DNA from: Syngnathus acus
Taxonomy: Eukaryota; Chordata; Actinopteri; Syngnathiformes; Syngnathidae
Assembly (NCBI RefSeq): GCF_901709675.1
Contig: NC_051092.1
Coordinates: 10,928,491-10,992,490 of the forward strand
Length of the DNA stretch: 64,000 nucleotides
Reading direction: 5' to 3'
A program made the translations under genes and the position numbers. Below the pieces are notes generated by a model, which was not told the DNA's origin, did no database searches, and saw only the letters and a list, made by a program, of their open reading frames with translations. Shown piece by piece: positions 1-12,455 of the stretch (position 1 is the first letter of the stretch; every line of letters starts with the position of its first letter).

Positions 1-86
1 GGGAAAGAAGCCATAGCGACTTTTGTCTCAACAAAACATCTATTTCTATTTTAAATGTTAGCGTTATTTTGCGTATTTTGCCGTTT

Positions 87-606
87 TGTCACGTGCCTGC
101 GTCACCTGCCACACAGCCACTCCTTCATCAGCCACGCCCCCAATCAAGCTCGTTAGGTCAACCTTACTTAATCCCCATGAATCCAGCCAGTCACTGTCGG
201 TTCGTCCTCTTACCCTGCCTGTGACGCCACCACTGTGCTCTGCCCGAACGATTACCGTTGCTGACATTGCCTGTGTACCGACCCGACTCACCTTGCTCGC
301 TGCCCGTCCTGACCACTTGACTACGCTCTGATCCCCGCCTGCCTCGACCACCTGCTTGCCCCCTGACCATGACTGCATTCTTCCGCCTGGCGCGCTTGCT
401 CTGCTGCTCTCTCCGCCAGGTTGGTTCCTGCCATCAGCCAGCTTGTCACTCCGAGGCCAGCACTCCGCTGTGACTCTATCCCGGTCCTCCGCCGGTTCCT
501 GTTCCACTGCCCAGTGACACCAGCCAAGCCGGCAGTGCAGCCTTCCACTTACCCTGTTTCAATAAAGATCCGTTCTTTATTTGGTCGCCCTGCCCAGTTC
601 TTGACA
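87..606 (+). mobile_element. Solo LTR of a retrotransposon
   Basis: A 520-bp C-rich segment that starts TGTCA and ends TGACA, the inverted TG...CA ends expected of an LTR. The flanks are CGTTT (82-86) and CATTT (607-611), a five-base target duplication with one difference that looks like CpG decay. AATAAA at 561-566 followed by TCTTTATT (574-581) forms a poly(A)-hairpin arrangement as in many LTRs. No gag or pol sequence adjoins it, so it is a solo LTR. I infer a Gypsy-like or related family. The open reading frames within it are not genes. Confidence 0.6.
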
Positions 607-1908
607 CATTTTCGCGATTACATTCAGTTTATAACATAACAAAGCTGCAATCGCTCCTCCAGACTGCATTTTTGTATTTGCTAGTGTTGATTTTTAAGCC
701 AGCTGTATGTTCTTCTGCATGCAATGATGAACCCAGGGAGACGGCATCTTCCAAGAATAACAGAAACACGTGAAGTGATGTCACAGACATGCGCGGTAAA
801 GGCGGTTTGTTCCGGCATAAACCACCCCTCGTCTTCAGAATAAAGTCTTGATTGGAATGAACTTGATCAGAATACTCTAAATGGGGTGTGTCCATGAAGC
901 ATTCTTATTCTAATCAGGTTTTTAATTCGATTAAACATAGCCACGGAAGTTAAAGCAACCACGAGGCCATACTAAGTGGAAAAACCGAGGAGAGACCAAA
1001 GAGGACAGAGGGAGATATTCATGGAAAGGGTGTTCAACCTTTCAATTTAATTTCACTTTCCAGCAAATATTTTTTTGCTGCTCATTAATGTTATCTTATC
1101 AAGCAACAATGGCATGTTCTTTTAAATTGCCCGACTATACACAAAGGTGTGTGGATTAATGTAAGCGCAAGACTTTGATAAGACGATGTGAGTCTAATGT
1201 GAAGCTTGACATCAGCCATTTCTCCTCTATAGATCAAATGTGACCACGTTGGCCTTTATCCACACAAAGTTCAATTATTAGTCAACTCTTATGTGGGGAA
1301 AGGTCCTGGTTTGTGAATTACTTTGAAATATTCAGTGAATTCAAGATGTGTTCGTATCACGCTGTCACCGGAAACTGGCCACAAACCAAATCTAATCTTT
1401 AAAGCTTTTGAGTTTAGTACTTCCAGTTATCTGTAAGGTGCTCCTTATCAAAAATCCTTCTCAAGTAAATACAAAAATACAAGTTTCATTTTCACTAATT
1501 TCATGCAGAATAAGTCACGAAGTAAACTTTCCCCACCTACAGTGTCCCAAACGTGTTTCTTTGACCTTTTTAATGTCCGTAACCAAAAATTGTAAGATGT
1601 GAGTCATATACAGTAAATTTCAGGATTGTTTCTCGCTCAATTTATCATCCACTGTTCCATTTAAATGAACTTATTAACTTTTCTTATCCAGTTTAATGTT
1701 ATTTAAATGTTTGCTGTACATGTCATGGTTTCCCATGACTTAAACAACAAAACTAAAGCAAACATTGTTGTGGTTATTTTTAAAACTGATGCACAGTCAA
1801 TATAATGTAGAATTTGTGGTATCTTATTTATTTGATAACAAAGAGGTAAACAGATTATAACAGGCATTGTAATTTCACCTTGGCAAACTAAACGTGGTTG
1901 TTAATTTA

Positions 1909-1910
<2 letters not shown>
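607..1910. other. Non-coding, no feature recognised
   Basis: AT-rich unique-looking sequence. Reading frames of 60-90 codons occur but have no recognisable domain, splice pattern or codon signature. I see nothing else. Confidence 0.6.

Positions 1911-1986
<76 letters not shown>
1911..1986 (+). repeat. (CA)38 microsatellite
   Basis: Uninterrupted CA dinucleotides over 76 bases. The Cys-Val repeat reading frame on the opposite strand is an artefact of this repeat. Confidence 0.97.
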
Positions 1987-1987
<1 letters not shown>

Positions 1988-2075
1988 TCCTGGAGTATGA
2001 TCTAGACATATAACTTACTTCTTGGTAAGTGTGAGATAGCTGAGCATCTGTTTCCTGGGGGTGCATACGCACATG

Positions 2076-2078
<3 letters not shown>

Positions 2079-2121
<43 letters not shown>
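2079..2121 (+). repeat. (CA)n microsatellite
   Basis: A second CA repeat of about 21 units, 92 bases after the first, with a degenerate CATGCACGCA lead-in. Confidence 0.95.
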
Positions 2122-2125
<4 letters not shown>

Positions 2126-4302
2126 GTCTCGACACAGAGACTGGTTGGTGGTCATGCTGCTCTGGGCCTGACCAGCTGCCTGCACTGTTCTGCTGGGGGG
2201 AAAAAAAAATCCTAGCTGCTTCTAGTGGGCGCTATTGAGACTAACACTATGCAGCTGCTGGAGGGTGCAGTGGTAGTATGAGCACATACTTTAGTTTGGC
2301 TGACCAAGGCTATCAATGAAAGTCAGGCAGACATTCAACATCGTATTTATGCATGAAAGAAATGGGATATTAGCATTTATCGTTAGTTGACTGTGACAGG
2401 TCGGGGAATAAATTCAAATTTTCAAAAGAAAACCTTAACATTTTCATTTCTAATAGTCATCCCATCCATTAAGTTGGTAACAATGGGTGAGCTGTAGAAA
2501 GAATAGTAATTATGCGAAAAGAATATTAACTGTACAGTGTGTACTAAACTAATAACGTGTCATAGTTGCAGATGTGGACATCATTCTCGATCAAATTTAC
2601 AGGGTAAATTTGCAAGTACAGAAAGAATGGAAAAGTAGGGATGCTGACTATGTTGGGAATAGTCTTAGTTGGCGAGTCTTTTTGATAATTTGGGAAAATA
2701 CTTGAATGTATGTCCTTAAATTTGAGTTGGATGCCTTGGATGTTGACAGGGGATTCTTATTCTTATTCACGATGCAACACGTATACCTGTTGTGTGGGGA
2801 CTGAATACGTTTTATGAGGAGATTGAGGTGATGTATTCAACTCTGCCAGTTCCTGTTTTTGTCTCCTGCTCTACGATTTCCATCCCTCTCTTATGCAATT
2901 TCTGTCAGGCATGTTTTGCTACACTAGGTTTTAGGTTCTGTGAACGCAACTGCACTATCGCAAAGTGGTCATGAAAAAGGTTCATGACTAAAAAATGTTT
3001 TATGTTAAAGCAATAACGTTATGACCACTCTCCTGAGAAATGGAATTTAACCAATAACGTTGCTGCTTGTAAAGCTACTACAGCCCAACAATGGTAGTTT
3101 GTGTTTGTTGTATAGTTGTGCAAAATTTCAAGGTTGCTGCTGCTCTTAACTTGACACTGTATACATGGATGGATGGATGGACGGACAAATAGATGATCGG
3201 ATGGACTGATGGATTTTTATTAAATCTTGTGAACTGCTGATGCGTTTGTTGAGTTGAGTCAGTGTTATTAGTTTTCGTTACTGTTTGTACTTTGTACATT
3301 TCAGACGTCATATAAAAAGGTGAAATGAGGTGCAGCAGAAAAGCAGCAAAGTCAAAACGAGACTTGTCAGTTGTTGCGAGGCTGCAGCTTGCTGCTTACC
3401 ACACCTCAGTTTACCTTTTGTTTCACATCCTTCTTGATTCATCTCAATGAAACATCCTGTTTGCTGCCATTCGGATGCATACGTACTTTGAAGCATTATA
3501 ATATGCATTTGCCTCCCATTTCAATTATTAGTCATAGAAAAAAAAATCCATGGTCTGAGTGTGAATCCCTTTCAGTAAGGTGTCCTACCTCTAGGTGGTT
3601 GGTGAGTTAATGTATTGTGTCTGATCACGGTTCACCAAAGCGAAACTTAATCCAACGTATTGGCTTCTGTTAATCAATGATCCTGCCTTTCTCCTTTCAT
3701 TTACAGGAAATTGTGCATGAAAGGTAGCGACAGAAATTTTTAAAATTCTTTCCGTCATTCCAAACACGGCAATTATCAACAAGTCATGTGAGAATCTGTC
3801 ACCTAGTTGACATGCGACTTTTTTTTTTTGCCTGACAACAGTTAAATTTTAGTCAGATCCCTTTAGTAGCGGAGGTGAATTCTTCACACGGACTTCAAAC
3901 ACAGAGCTGTTTTTCCAGTGCTAATTTTCTTTTTTTTTTTTCTTCTTTTTTTTTTTTAAAAAGCATGTACCGTACCTCAAATCCAAGACTGTAAAGGAGA
4001 ATGAAATGTGGTAAAGAATTGAAAGCTGGCATAAAAAGCATTTAGCTATAATTACTGAGACACTTCAAGAGTGCATCTTATTGGTCCCACTCAAATTTGT
4101 CTTAATAAATTGGAAAATTTGATCAGTTTCTAAAACAGCCTAAACAGTCCAGTTCAAGGCAATCAGATTACAATGACTTTGATCAGGGGTGGGCAACTCA
4201 AATGACATGGGGCCCACAGTTTTTCATCAACGCTATTGGGGCAGGCTACAAAGGATCATGCACTTACTAACCAGATGTATGACAGCTATACCTATCCATG
4301 CA
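2122..4302. other. Non-coding; short ATGG repeat, poly-T runs
   Basis: Unique AT-rich sequence. A short GGAT/ATGG tandem lies at about 3163-3185 with degenerate copies after it, and poly-T runs lie near 3820-3830 and 3929-3957. A GGGGTGGGCAACTC segment at about 4188 resembles the end of a hAT-like short element. No gene seen. Confidence 0.55.
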
Positions 4303-4403
4303 GCCACGGGGAGAACATGCACACTCCACACAGGAAGGCCAGAGCCAGAATCGAACCTCTGAACTGTGAAGCAGACGTGCTAATGAGTGTTCCACTGCGC
4401 ACC
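4303..4403 (-). mobile_element. tRNA-headed SINE/L2-type fragment
   Basis: On the minus strand this reads as the head of a very common teleost repeat: a tRNA-like box with GGTTCGATTC-type B box, followed by the TGTGTGGAGTGTGCATGTTC segment. The segment GGGAGAACATGCA-ACTCCACACAGG is shared with the copy at 24663-24772, which confirms a dispersed family inside this window. Confidence 0.65.
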
Positions 4404-6598
4404 TATATAGTATAATTATAGTGATGGAGGTGGAGAAATGGAGAGATGGATAGATAGCAAGAGATTTACTCAGAGAAAGTGTGTATGTCTTTTAAAGTTG
4501 ATTTTCCCATTTACATATTTATTTATTCTCATTCTTTATCAAATAAATGATGTCAGTTTGCTCCGCTCTCACTTTCTAAGGTTCTGCTTTTTCACTTACT
4601 TCTGTGCAAGCTTCCTTTCACAATCATGAATGTGTTTTTTTTTTTTTTTAAAGTTGTGCTGCAGTATCTGCTTTATTCATCAAAGTGGCATTCTTGTCTA
4701 ACACTCAAACCAGCAAACGTGAAGATACTTTTAGGCCCCTGTGTCTTTTGAGTTTTCATGTCCTATGTCTAATCCATTAAGAATACACTCCTTGTACAAA
4801 ATAATTAACACAACCAACCTTTAATGTGTCAAACTTAATGTTTTGCTCAACAAGCATCAAAAGATGTTTTACTATTAGAAACAGTATTGTGTTTCTCGCT
4901 CAATAGTGCTTTTGTCTGTGCAAGCATGGACAACATTCATTATTTGCTTCCATTTATGATCTTTACGATAATTTGGTCGGTCGATTAAACACTTGAAAGT
5001 GTTCCAAACACCATCCGAGTCCCAGGTGACACTCTCGCTATTATTTGCGTACACAGATGTTTAAACTTCCACCTTCTGTATACATACTGTAGCTCAGCAA
5101 AATCCCCTGAGCCTCATTCTCAACTGTACAACAAGACTGTCATCCAGAATAGTGTGTGTGACTGTCTGATCTGGCATGCACATTTGACTCCACTCTTTTT
5201 GGGGCATTAAGCACTTTATGTATATATCTGAAGTGCTTAGCTGTCATTGCTAGTTATGTGTGTGTGAGTGCTGCCAGCAGAGGTTATGAATGACCTACAG
5301 CTGGCCTCGCTAGACAGCTGACCACTGAAGTGGTAATCATCGAAATGAAATTTTGGATGATACACCAACAGTCGCCCGGGTGCTCTCCACATTGCTCGAT
5401 CCGTGGCTTTGTCACACGTGACTGCAGTGCCATGTTTTTTTTCATTGCATAGGTAGATAAAATATCTACTTCATGTGAAACAATGGGAATGTGGCAGGAT
5501 TCATCGCAGAGAGAGAGCGGATGTCATGAAGTCGAGCAAAGTCAAAGTTGTGAATTGATTGCAAAAGGGTGCATTTCACTTTTGAGTTTAAGATTTGTGT
5601 GAATTCCGCATATCGCACAGAAATTCTCAAAAGATCAAGAGATCTGTGAGCATTGAAAATCCAAAACTTTTGACAATTTAAATTAGACAAGTTTTCATGT
5701 AGCGCTGAAATGCTGTCACACAAATAACTGGAAAACAGAAGAAAGACCAAGAGCATATCGAAATATACGAAGATGACACACGGCAATCAACACTCATTTG
5801 AATCATTTCTGTTGCATGTTACTTTAAACTATTCGAACAAAACATTATGGGGGGAGAAGTTGTGAGTCATGCCAATTCAAAATATATTACCTCTAGCTTC
5901 ATGGTTATTTGGATTCCATTGATTTGTAATGTAGTATACACCAAAATGTCAGGAATATTCATCTTTCAGCTGAGGATCCCAAATGAACCTTAAATACATG
6001 TTAACCTTTACAGTTTATCGTAATTTGAGTGACTCTGAACTTCTAATTGCACAGGTCAAACTCACTTTTTGCACAACTTGTTTTCTAACAAAGAGCTGAA
6101 GGGGCAAAATTCACAACAGGTGTGTCAACACCACCAAGCCGCCCACCCTGACTTCCAATTTTATGCCTTTCTGTGTTTCCAGTGTTTCTGCAGCTCTGTG
6201 TAACATGTTTCTTATACTATATGACCCGCTACGCTCAGTAGGTATTCCCCTCTTGAGAACATCCTGTTCGCAATGGCAAGGTACCATAGATCAATTGTTG
6301 GGTGCCTTATGAAGTCAAAATGTTTTTAGCTTTATAGAGTGGACTGTATGAATACCACTTGTACATGAACCAGCAAATTTTGTGGGTGATTCATGGGTCA
6401 AACACCTGTTGGGAACTTTTGCAGTTCAACTCCTAGTTAGAGAAAAGCAAGCTGTGCAAAAAATGCTAAAACATTGACATGTACATTCAAATGTTTAGAG
6501 AAAGTCTTCGTCCACCCCGTAAAGGGTTTAAGTTCATACTGAAATTCCAAAATGGATATCCCGAACATTTTGGGGGTACTTTTTGATTTATAAGTTCA
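4404..6598. other. Non-coding, no feature recognised
   Basis: AT-rich sequence. The longest frame (106 codons, minus strand, 5466-5786) has no recognisable motif. Nothing else seen. Confidence 0.55.
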
Positions 6599-6905
6599 AA
6601 CCCCACTCCAAGGGCAAGAAATATACAATGATTGGCAAATTCTATTCGACCTATATTCAATTGAATACACTATAAAGACAAAATATTAAATTTTCAAATT
6701 GACAAAGCATTGTTTTTCTTTCTTTTTTTCCAGATAGTTCCTCATTTACAATTTATTGCCAACACCCCGTTGCACATTCTGTATATGTTACAACAATATC
6801 GAAACTGGCCCGTCAGCAGTCCAGACGTGTCCCTGATTGAAAATATGATGACCGCAAACCCGGACGGAAGTTTTGCCTCAAGCAAGAATTGGGAAGAATG
6901 CCTAT
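6599..6905 (+). mobile_element. Tc1/mariner-type transposon relic, internally deleted
   Basis: The left part (6599-6700) matches the 5' end of an abundant teleost IS630/Tc1-mariner element, including ATTCAATTGAATACACTATA (6656-6675). It jumps directly to a C-terminal transposase segment (6800-6905) reading NWPVSSPDVSLIEN, the degraded WPxxSPDxxxIEN motif that carries the second catalytic Asp region of DDE transposases. The middle of the gene is gone and stops are present, so it is dead. The same family has a second relic at 12035-12455. Confidence 0.7.
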
Positions 6906-6954
6906 ATATTTTTTTTCCTCATAAAGACATGCTCAGTAATTGACTGTTCACCAG

Positions 6955-7028
6955 TGCGGGTATACCTGCCTCTCGTCCAAAGTCAGCTAGGACATGCTTC
7001 AGCTCACCCTCGAGGACATGCATTGTTT
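6955..7028 (+). mobile_element. L2/SINE-type 3' fragment
   Basis: CTGCCTCTCGTCCAAAGTCA and the following GCTAGGACATGCTTCAGCTC match the 3' portion of the common teleost SINE/L2 consensus, also seen at 21130-21270. Short and decayed. Confidence 0.55.
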
Positions 7029-7059
7029 TTCTGGTCATGTTTTTCTGGCGGATTGGACA

Positions 7060-7200
7060 AAAATTGCCGTGGACACAATCTAGAATGATACCAAAAAATA
7101 TATATATTCCAAAGAGAGTGGAAGCTTTTATAACAAATATTGTATTTTCAGTCTCTGTAGGTGTAATGGCCAGGTGTTCCAATACTTTTACCGGTATCAA
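7060..7200 (+). mobile_element. Tc1-like transposon 3' fragment
   Basis: AAGAGAGTGGAAGCTTTTAT (7111-7130) and the downstream TGTAATGGCCAGGTGTTCC and AATACTTTTACC match the last part of a Tc1-type transposase and its 3' terminus. Coding capacity is lost. It belongs to a different subfamily from the 6599-6905 relic. Confidence 0.6.
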
Positions 7201-10200
7201 GTGTCAGAGTTTGAGAGGGAAATAGTGAAAGCGACAGATGGACAGAGAAGGAGGTGCCGAAGACAGGGAAACGCGGCTGGTGATGGATAGACAGGCATAG
7301 AAAAAGGGGAAGAAGGGAAACGATAAGGACAAAGACATCAGTCACGTTTATGGGGACTTACCCTCCTCCCCTTTGCGAGTGGACCTTGATCCAAGCCACA
7401 CAGACTCCACAGTGTCATGGTGTGTGTGGGCTTGTGTCTGTGTGGGCTTGCAAGTGGTGACTGGACAAATCATGACTAAGCAGAAATTTCAACAAATGGA
7501 AGAGTAGAAAGCATTTTATCATGCCGGGTATTGTATTTAAGGTCAACCCTTTTTTTAGAGCTTGACCCAATTTGTGCTGCCTCATAATAGATTTGCTTCA
7601 AAATAATGCTTCAGAAGTAATGAATGATGAGTCACCAAAAATGAAAAGTGGCCATTGCAGTGGCTTTGACCAAGAACCAGTGAGGTGATGGTAAAGATTG
7701 TGTTTTGATTTCAACATCTTATAATCTATCATGAGAATATTCCATAGGCATTTTACTTAATTTATACATAAAAGTGCCTTTTTAAGCATAACATCTGTCC
7801 AATTTTATCATTTTGAAAAGCCTAATTCCAGACTTACCTTGGCTCCATACTTGGCTCAAATGGAGATGCATTTTTTTTTTGCCCCCTCAACAGCATGTTC
7901 ATAGTGCTTTGAAAATCATCCAGTCACAATATTTTAAAAAACTAACCCATAGCTATTTGTAGGGGTAAAGTGGTTTATATTTTACTGATAAACCTTTATA
8001 CATTTTTACGTTGTTAGTTCAGCATTTCAGATTTTAATTACTGTGAACCTGTTTATATGTAATTCTACACAAAACCAAGTTTGCTGTTAAAGAAATGTTG
8101 CAATTTTTTTTGCATGTAACTAAACTGATTTTTGTTTGTTTGTTTGCTTGCTTGTATGTTTTCTTTTTTTTTCACTCACTATTTGTGTCCCGGATGTTTT
8201 GGGTCATTTCTTTCCACATGATACTGATAACTGATATGATCTTCATAAATGTATGCACGGATCCAAAGACACCCTCACTGACGTACAAGAGCTTAAGGCC
8301 CCGTGGTGAAATATCAAGTGCACAAATCTGCTTTCATAGTGGAATGTTGCTATATTGGCGAGTTCGTCGCAAGTCTCCTCTTTAAAACTTGCACATCTCT
8401 CACATTTGCGGTCTTGAGGCAACTGAATAGCAGCAATCTCTACAATAACTTGGCATTAAGGCTTGTCGCCTGGAAACAAACTTACCTTTGTTGCGCTGGT
8501 AATTAATCTCCCTCGGTGATCAATTTGTGAATGGGGAGCCTCATTCTAAATATCCTCATTGTCTGGTTGCCTTAGAGTCACACTTTTAAGTGATCAGATG
8601 AGCTTGTAAAATGTGGGACAAGGAGGTCAACAGAGGCGAGCGCAAAAGAATGAACAAACTGAACCATAATGAATGTCACTTGATGTTATTCTCAAAACAA
8701 GCTCATTGAAATATGCACTGCTTCACATGCTTTTGAGTATGTGTGTCAAACACTTGCACTTGCAGTTCCTGTTTGGGAGGTCCACTGGTTCTGGCAAACA
8801 GTGTCTGGTCTTATCTCTTGTGTTTTATGTTCCTAGCAAGCCGAGGGTACAAGCAGCCCTTTGTGGCCCAGAGGTGGCTGGTCTCGATCCAGACAGACCC
8901 ATGCAGCTGTTCACCATTGTTGGGCTTACATGTGTGCGCGCGTTACTTGTGTGTATGTGTGCCGAGGCGCATGGATGGTTGTACGGGTAAATACGTCCGG
9001 ATGCAAACAAATATGTTTGTGTGTATCGTGTGCAAGGTATTCAAGAATGATTGCTTAAAAACACAGAAACAATGTCACATCATACTCGACCTAATTAGCT
9101 TGACCTCTCATCATGTAGGGTCGAAACTAAATAAATTGCAACGTAACAAAATAACTGGTTGTCTGTTCGACTGAAATCCGCAAGCCATCCTCACGGGTTG
9201 GTTTTATGATGTCTGGATATGACCCCGAAAGAAACCCTTTGGTATGTTTGGATTCCGCTTCGTTTTTATCACGCTACATTGTTCAGTTCAGTCTTGGTTC
9301 ACAATTGAAAGCAAAGAGCAAAAAGGCAAAGTTGCGTATTTCTCAAGTCACCCATCCAGCCTCAGTTTTTCAAGTTAACAGTAGAGGGCGTCTTTCACTC
9401 CAACGTTAAACTTTCAGTATTGCGGGACACTTTCATTTACAGCATGACCCCTTTTGTTATTCTCGGAGAGTCTCTTGTTCTGAGTGACTGCGATTGGTCG
9501 GACTGCAGCTCGGCGATATTCACTCAAGGTGGAGGTGAATGTGTGTGGTAAATGTGATGCTGTGTCTGAACTTCAGCCCAGTATTTTAGTCCGATTCATG
9601 GCTCTTGTCTCCCTCTCCTTCACCGGAACCCTGGTGACGCCAGTGATCCCCTCCCTGGAGGTTTACTGCTTGGTAACACAAAGTGTATTGTGCGTGTGAC
9701 CCATTAAGAACTCCTAAAAGGAGCCATCGGCGAAGCCTGCACAAAGCCACGTGCTGTGTTAGCAGTTGCGTGAGGGGAGGTCAAGAATGTGGCCCTAAGA
9801 CTAGGCTTCTGGTTTTTCAGTGTTACAGACATCTACTGACCAGGGAATATTAAGTTGATTGGCCGATAGTTGGCCCACGGTCAAGGGGGTGCTTTCAAAA
9901 ATATTTTTTTAAATAATATAAAAGATTTGTTCTATGTTTTGATTTCGACAGTGACTCTGAAGGATTGTCCCACGCTACGACAAAATTGTTCTCATGTAGA
10001 TAAGAGCCGTTTGTACTACTTGTTTATAATTCTTTGACAAGTGAAAATGGGCCGCTTCTCTGGTAGCCAGCACCATCCTTCTTTCAACCTTCAGCATCCT
10101 CCTTTACCTCGTGCATTTGAAATGTATCTTTTGAGTCGACCCTCGACCTCCATGAACATGTCACTTCCTTCTTCAGTGGTGCGTTAGTCCAGGCGGGGTG

Positions 10201-12034
10201 TAATGCTAGATGGATCGCGAAGGTTAGCAGGCTGAGCTGTCAGCGCAGGTTTCACCTGCTTGTCAGATGGACCCACAGAGACCTCATGACACTGTGTGGG
10301 GTCACAACACACGTGACGGATTACTTTGGTCACAATTACATCCCTCAGCTCCCCGCACAGATGCAATTTTTTTTTTTTCCCGCTATACATACCAGGTCAT
10401 TTATGTTAATTATTCATATTCATTCACATTTTTTTTTTCCACAACAGGACTTGTGACTGCCTCAAGAATGGTGTTGGTTTATATTTTTATTTCGCTTTTG
10501 TGAGTATTGATGTTTAAAGCCCGGAGGATAAGTCAAACTTGTGATATCACATCGCTTGATACTTGAGGTACTTTGAGTCTCTCCAATTTATTGCAATCTC
10601 TTTTTTCAGCCTTGTCTCCTTTTTTCCCAGAGGTACTAACCTGGGTTAAGAGGACAGTAATTCATACTTTGTTCACGTTACACAAAAGCTTTATCTCATT
10701 ATTGTCTTTCTTTTCTGTCCGCAAAACTTTATTTTTCCTTTATCTTTACATATTTGGAATTGCTGTCAACAGCCTGTTTGTGCTTTTTCATTCATTTGTC
10801 TTTCTTTGTATTCTCTGTCACCTGAAGCAACATGGCAATGCAAGCAAAGGGCAAAGAGATTCCTAACAGATGAACTTTCTTTACAAAAGAGACAATACTG
10901 AAGTCTGCTAAGTATATTTTAGGTCAAACTGAGGTTTAAAAGATGGACAAACCCTCCCTGAACAAATTCTCAGCGCCCAAAGCATTTTTACTCATCGAGC
11001 AACCTGTCGAGTCAGGTTCTCAAATCAAAGTGGGAAGCCGAATGAAAAGATTAAGAAATTAGAGTAGGACCAAGATTCCACCTATACCCGTCTTCTCTTT
11101 GTTGTCATCCACCTGAATGAAACTTCATGCTCAGTAACATCACACATGAATTTCCGAAAGCCTGGTAAAGCAAAAGGCAGCTGCTTTTTCTTTTCATTCA
11201 AAACTGATGTGATGAGTCTAGCATTGTTGGAAATAGGAGATTGCCATTCCTCGGAAGCATTATCTAGCTCTCTGTGTGGCCTTTTCCTGCAGCTGCAGCC
11301 TTTCCAAGACATGACATGAACATTAATGCTGCTTGTACATTGTTAGAACACTTTTTCTCAAACCCATAAGGGAGAAGAAGGAAAGCAAAGGGAAGATAGA
11401 CAAGATCAACCGGGTTGTCGCATGCTTTCATCAAGTCAAACAAATTCAACAACAAAAAGTGAAATCCTGTCAAATTTGTTTTAGCCCTAGTCATGAATGA
11501 AATGATCAGGTGTAGCAGTTGTTTTTGTATGTCAAGAGGCTCTTGCCAAAAGTTCAGGTTTCAAAGACAAGGCTGGATAATGGAAGCTGTTTAAACTGCG
11601 TTCAGACAATGCAGGAGCTTAAATCCTCAACGTCTGCACTTCATTCATCTGATCCCATTTCCTGGCTTCTGAAGATGTTGGGATCTGATTCTGTTTTTGC
11701 AGTCCCACTGTATTCACACGTTTGCCTAATGGAATTTATTTTGATTAAAGTGAGGTTAAGAAACTACTAATAACCTAGTGAAAACACGGGAGGACTGTTC
11801 TATCTATGCATGCCAATCCAGTAAATGGCTGGTGATGTTACATTTTATAAAAGCCTTACCCACAAGCACACCTATTGCTTGTCTTTGTACAAAAACCATC
11901 TTTTGAAAAGGTGGTTGTTGACATATGTGTAAAGTGGAAATCTGAAGTAGTATGCAAGGGATCCAACTGTGCTAAACACAGTGGTGGTGTGTGGTAAATG
12001 ATAGCAGTGTGTTCAAAAGATTAAAAAAAGAAAA
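7201..12034. other. Non-coding, no gene recognised
   Basis: Nearly 5 kb without a supported gene. Short overlapping frames near 8673-9174 and 12568-13094 were read; none shows a domain or splice-consistent exon. No transposon was recognised here by eye. Confidence 0.55.
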
Positions 12035-12455
12035 ACTATTCCAATTAAATTTGTATGTTATATAAAATGCTCATAAAAACAGAATACATACATTTGAAAC
12101 TCAAACCTATTGTCAAATACACTACAAAGAAAAAGCATTCCAAATTTATGAGTGTTATTGTTTTTTGTCATAGTTTGTTTGAAAATATTCTCTTTTGTAT
12201 TTGATGACTGCAACACGTTTGGAAAGAAAAGCTAGAGCAAGGCAACAAAAGACAAGTAAAGTTGAGCAATTCTCTGGGGCGACGTTATGTGCGCAAATAG
12301 TCTGACTGTTTAAGAACGTTTCTCAACATCCAATTGCAAGGAATTTAGGGATTTCATCCTTTGTGGTCCATAATATCATCAGTCAGACCATTTGGAAAAA
12401 TGGTCGAGAATGCCGAAAACCAACACTGAATGTCTATGAGCTTTGATCCTCTAAT
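12035..12455 (+). mobile_element. Tc1/mariner-type relic with transposase HTH
   Basis: It starts with TTCCAATTAAATTTGTATGT-like terminus sequence and ACAGAATACATACATTTG, then a CTGCAACACGTTTGGAAAG segment, then a coding remnant translating as NVSQHPIARNLGISSFVVHN (12317-12376), a helix-turn-helix DNA-binding segment typical of Tc1/IS630 transposases. GCCGAAAACCAACACTGAAT follows. The catalytic domain is absent. The promoter-proximal part is shortened compared with full-length copies. Confidence 0.75.

Noticed and set aside
87-640. Four overlapping frames of 72-147 codons at the window start
   Set aside because: They lie in the solo LTR on both strands; GC-rich LTR sequence gives open frames by composition.
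1875-2135. Cys-Val repeat protein on the minus strand
   Set aside because: Pure translation of the CA microsatellites.
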